NCBI GenBank assembly: GCA_003241215.1
Contig: QFOL01000247.1
Coordinates: 1-5,833, forward strand
Length of the DNA stretch: 5,833 nucleotides
Direction: 5' to 3'
Origin: Agrobacterium fabrum
GTDB lineage: Bacteria > Pseudomonadota > Alphaproteobacteria > Rhizobiales > Rhizobiaceae
Made by a program: the position numbers and the translations under genes. Position 1 is the stretch's first letter; each line of letters begins with the position of its first letter. Shown piece after piece: positions 5,693 to 5,833 of the stretch. The notes beneath the pieces were generated by a model, which was not told where the DNA came from, made no database searches, and saw only the letters and a list, made by a program, of their open reading frames with translations.

Positions 5693-5833
5693 ATGACAAG
5701 CACCAATTTCCGCCCGCTTCACGATCGCGTCGTCGTTCGTCGCGTTGAGTCCGAAGAAAAGACCAAGGGCGGCATCATCATTCCCGACACCGCCAAGGAA
5801 AAGCCGCAGGAAGGCGAAATCGTCGCCGTCGGT
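5693..5833 (+). CDS. groES: Co-chaperonin GroES (10 kDa), 5' part only
   Basis: The first 47 codons are present and the gene runs off the right edge; the full protein is usually about 95-105 residues. GroES forms the heptameric lid of the GroEL folding chamber in the cytoplasm. The residues [14 protein letters not shown] (6-19) are the conserved first strand of the GroES fold. [19 protein letters not shown] (23-41) is the mobile loop that contacts GroEL, with the GGIIIP hydrophobic tripeptide region, and EIVAVG (42-47) follows. The start has a well-placed ribosome site. Expression should be heat-inducible through the RpoH promoter and CIRCE upstream. groEL is expected just beyond the window, as in related genomes. 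Confidence 0.97.
   Translation, partial: MTSTNFRPLHDRVVVRRVESEEKTKGGIIIPDTAKEKPQEGEIVAVG

Overview
The window is ordinary chromosomal DNA of an alphaproteobacterium in the Rhizobiaceae, most likely Agrobacterium or a close Rhizobium. Support for this is the high G+C coding sequence, the GroES N-terminus ([20 protein letters not shown]), and a groES promoter that combines an alphaproteobacterial RpoH (sigma-32) site with a CIRCE element. The assignment rests on recalled protein similarity, not on a search.

Layout: three complete genes lie on the minus strand and one partial gene on the plus strand. In minus-strand order these are a class IIA HAD-family hydrolase (5324-4476), ribF for the bifunctional riboflavin kinase/FAD synthetase (4428-3448) and ileS for isoleucyl-tRNA synthetase (3167-138). 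Diverging from them at the right edge is groES (5693 onward, cut by the window end). The 368-bp divergent region holds the heat-shock promoter and CIRCE of groESL. A 280-bp gap between ribF and ileS is rich in inverted repeats. The HAD gene and ribF are only 47 bp apart and probably co-transcribed. ribF next to ileS is a widely conserved proteobacterial pairing, but the gap here suggests that ileS has its own promoter or attenuation control.

All four genes are housekeeping: FMN/FAD synthesis, tRNA charging, protein folding and a HAD hydrolase of unknown substrate. I see no mobile element, tRNA, rRNA, CRISPR array or defence system, and nothing that I would call a new multi-gene system.

The observations most worth checking are: (1) a long bulged stem-loop plus TTTT upstream of ileS, overlapped by a possible short leader ORF with an Ile-Ile pair just before the stem; (2) a low-G+C in-frame insertion of about 33-45 residues in the IleS editing-domain region; (3) loss of three of the four C-terminal zinc cysteines of IleS; (4) a perfect 16-bp dyad over a possible ileS -35 element; and (5) small tandem or direct duplications at the stop of the HAD gene and just downstream of ileS.
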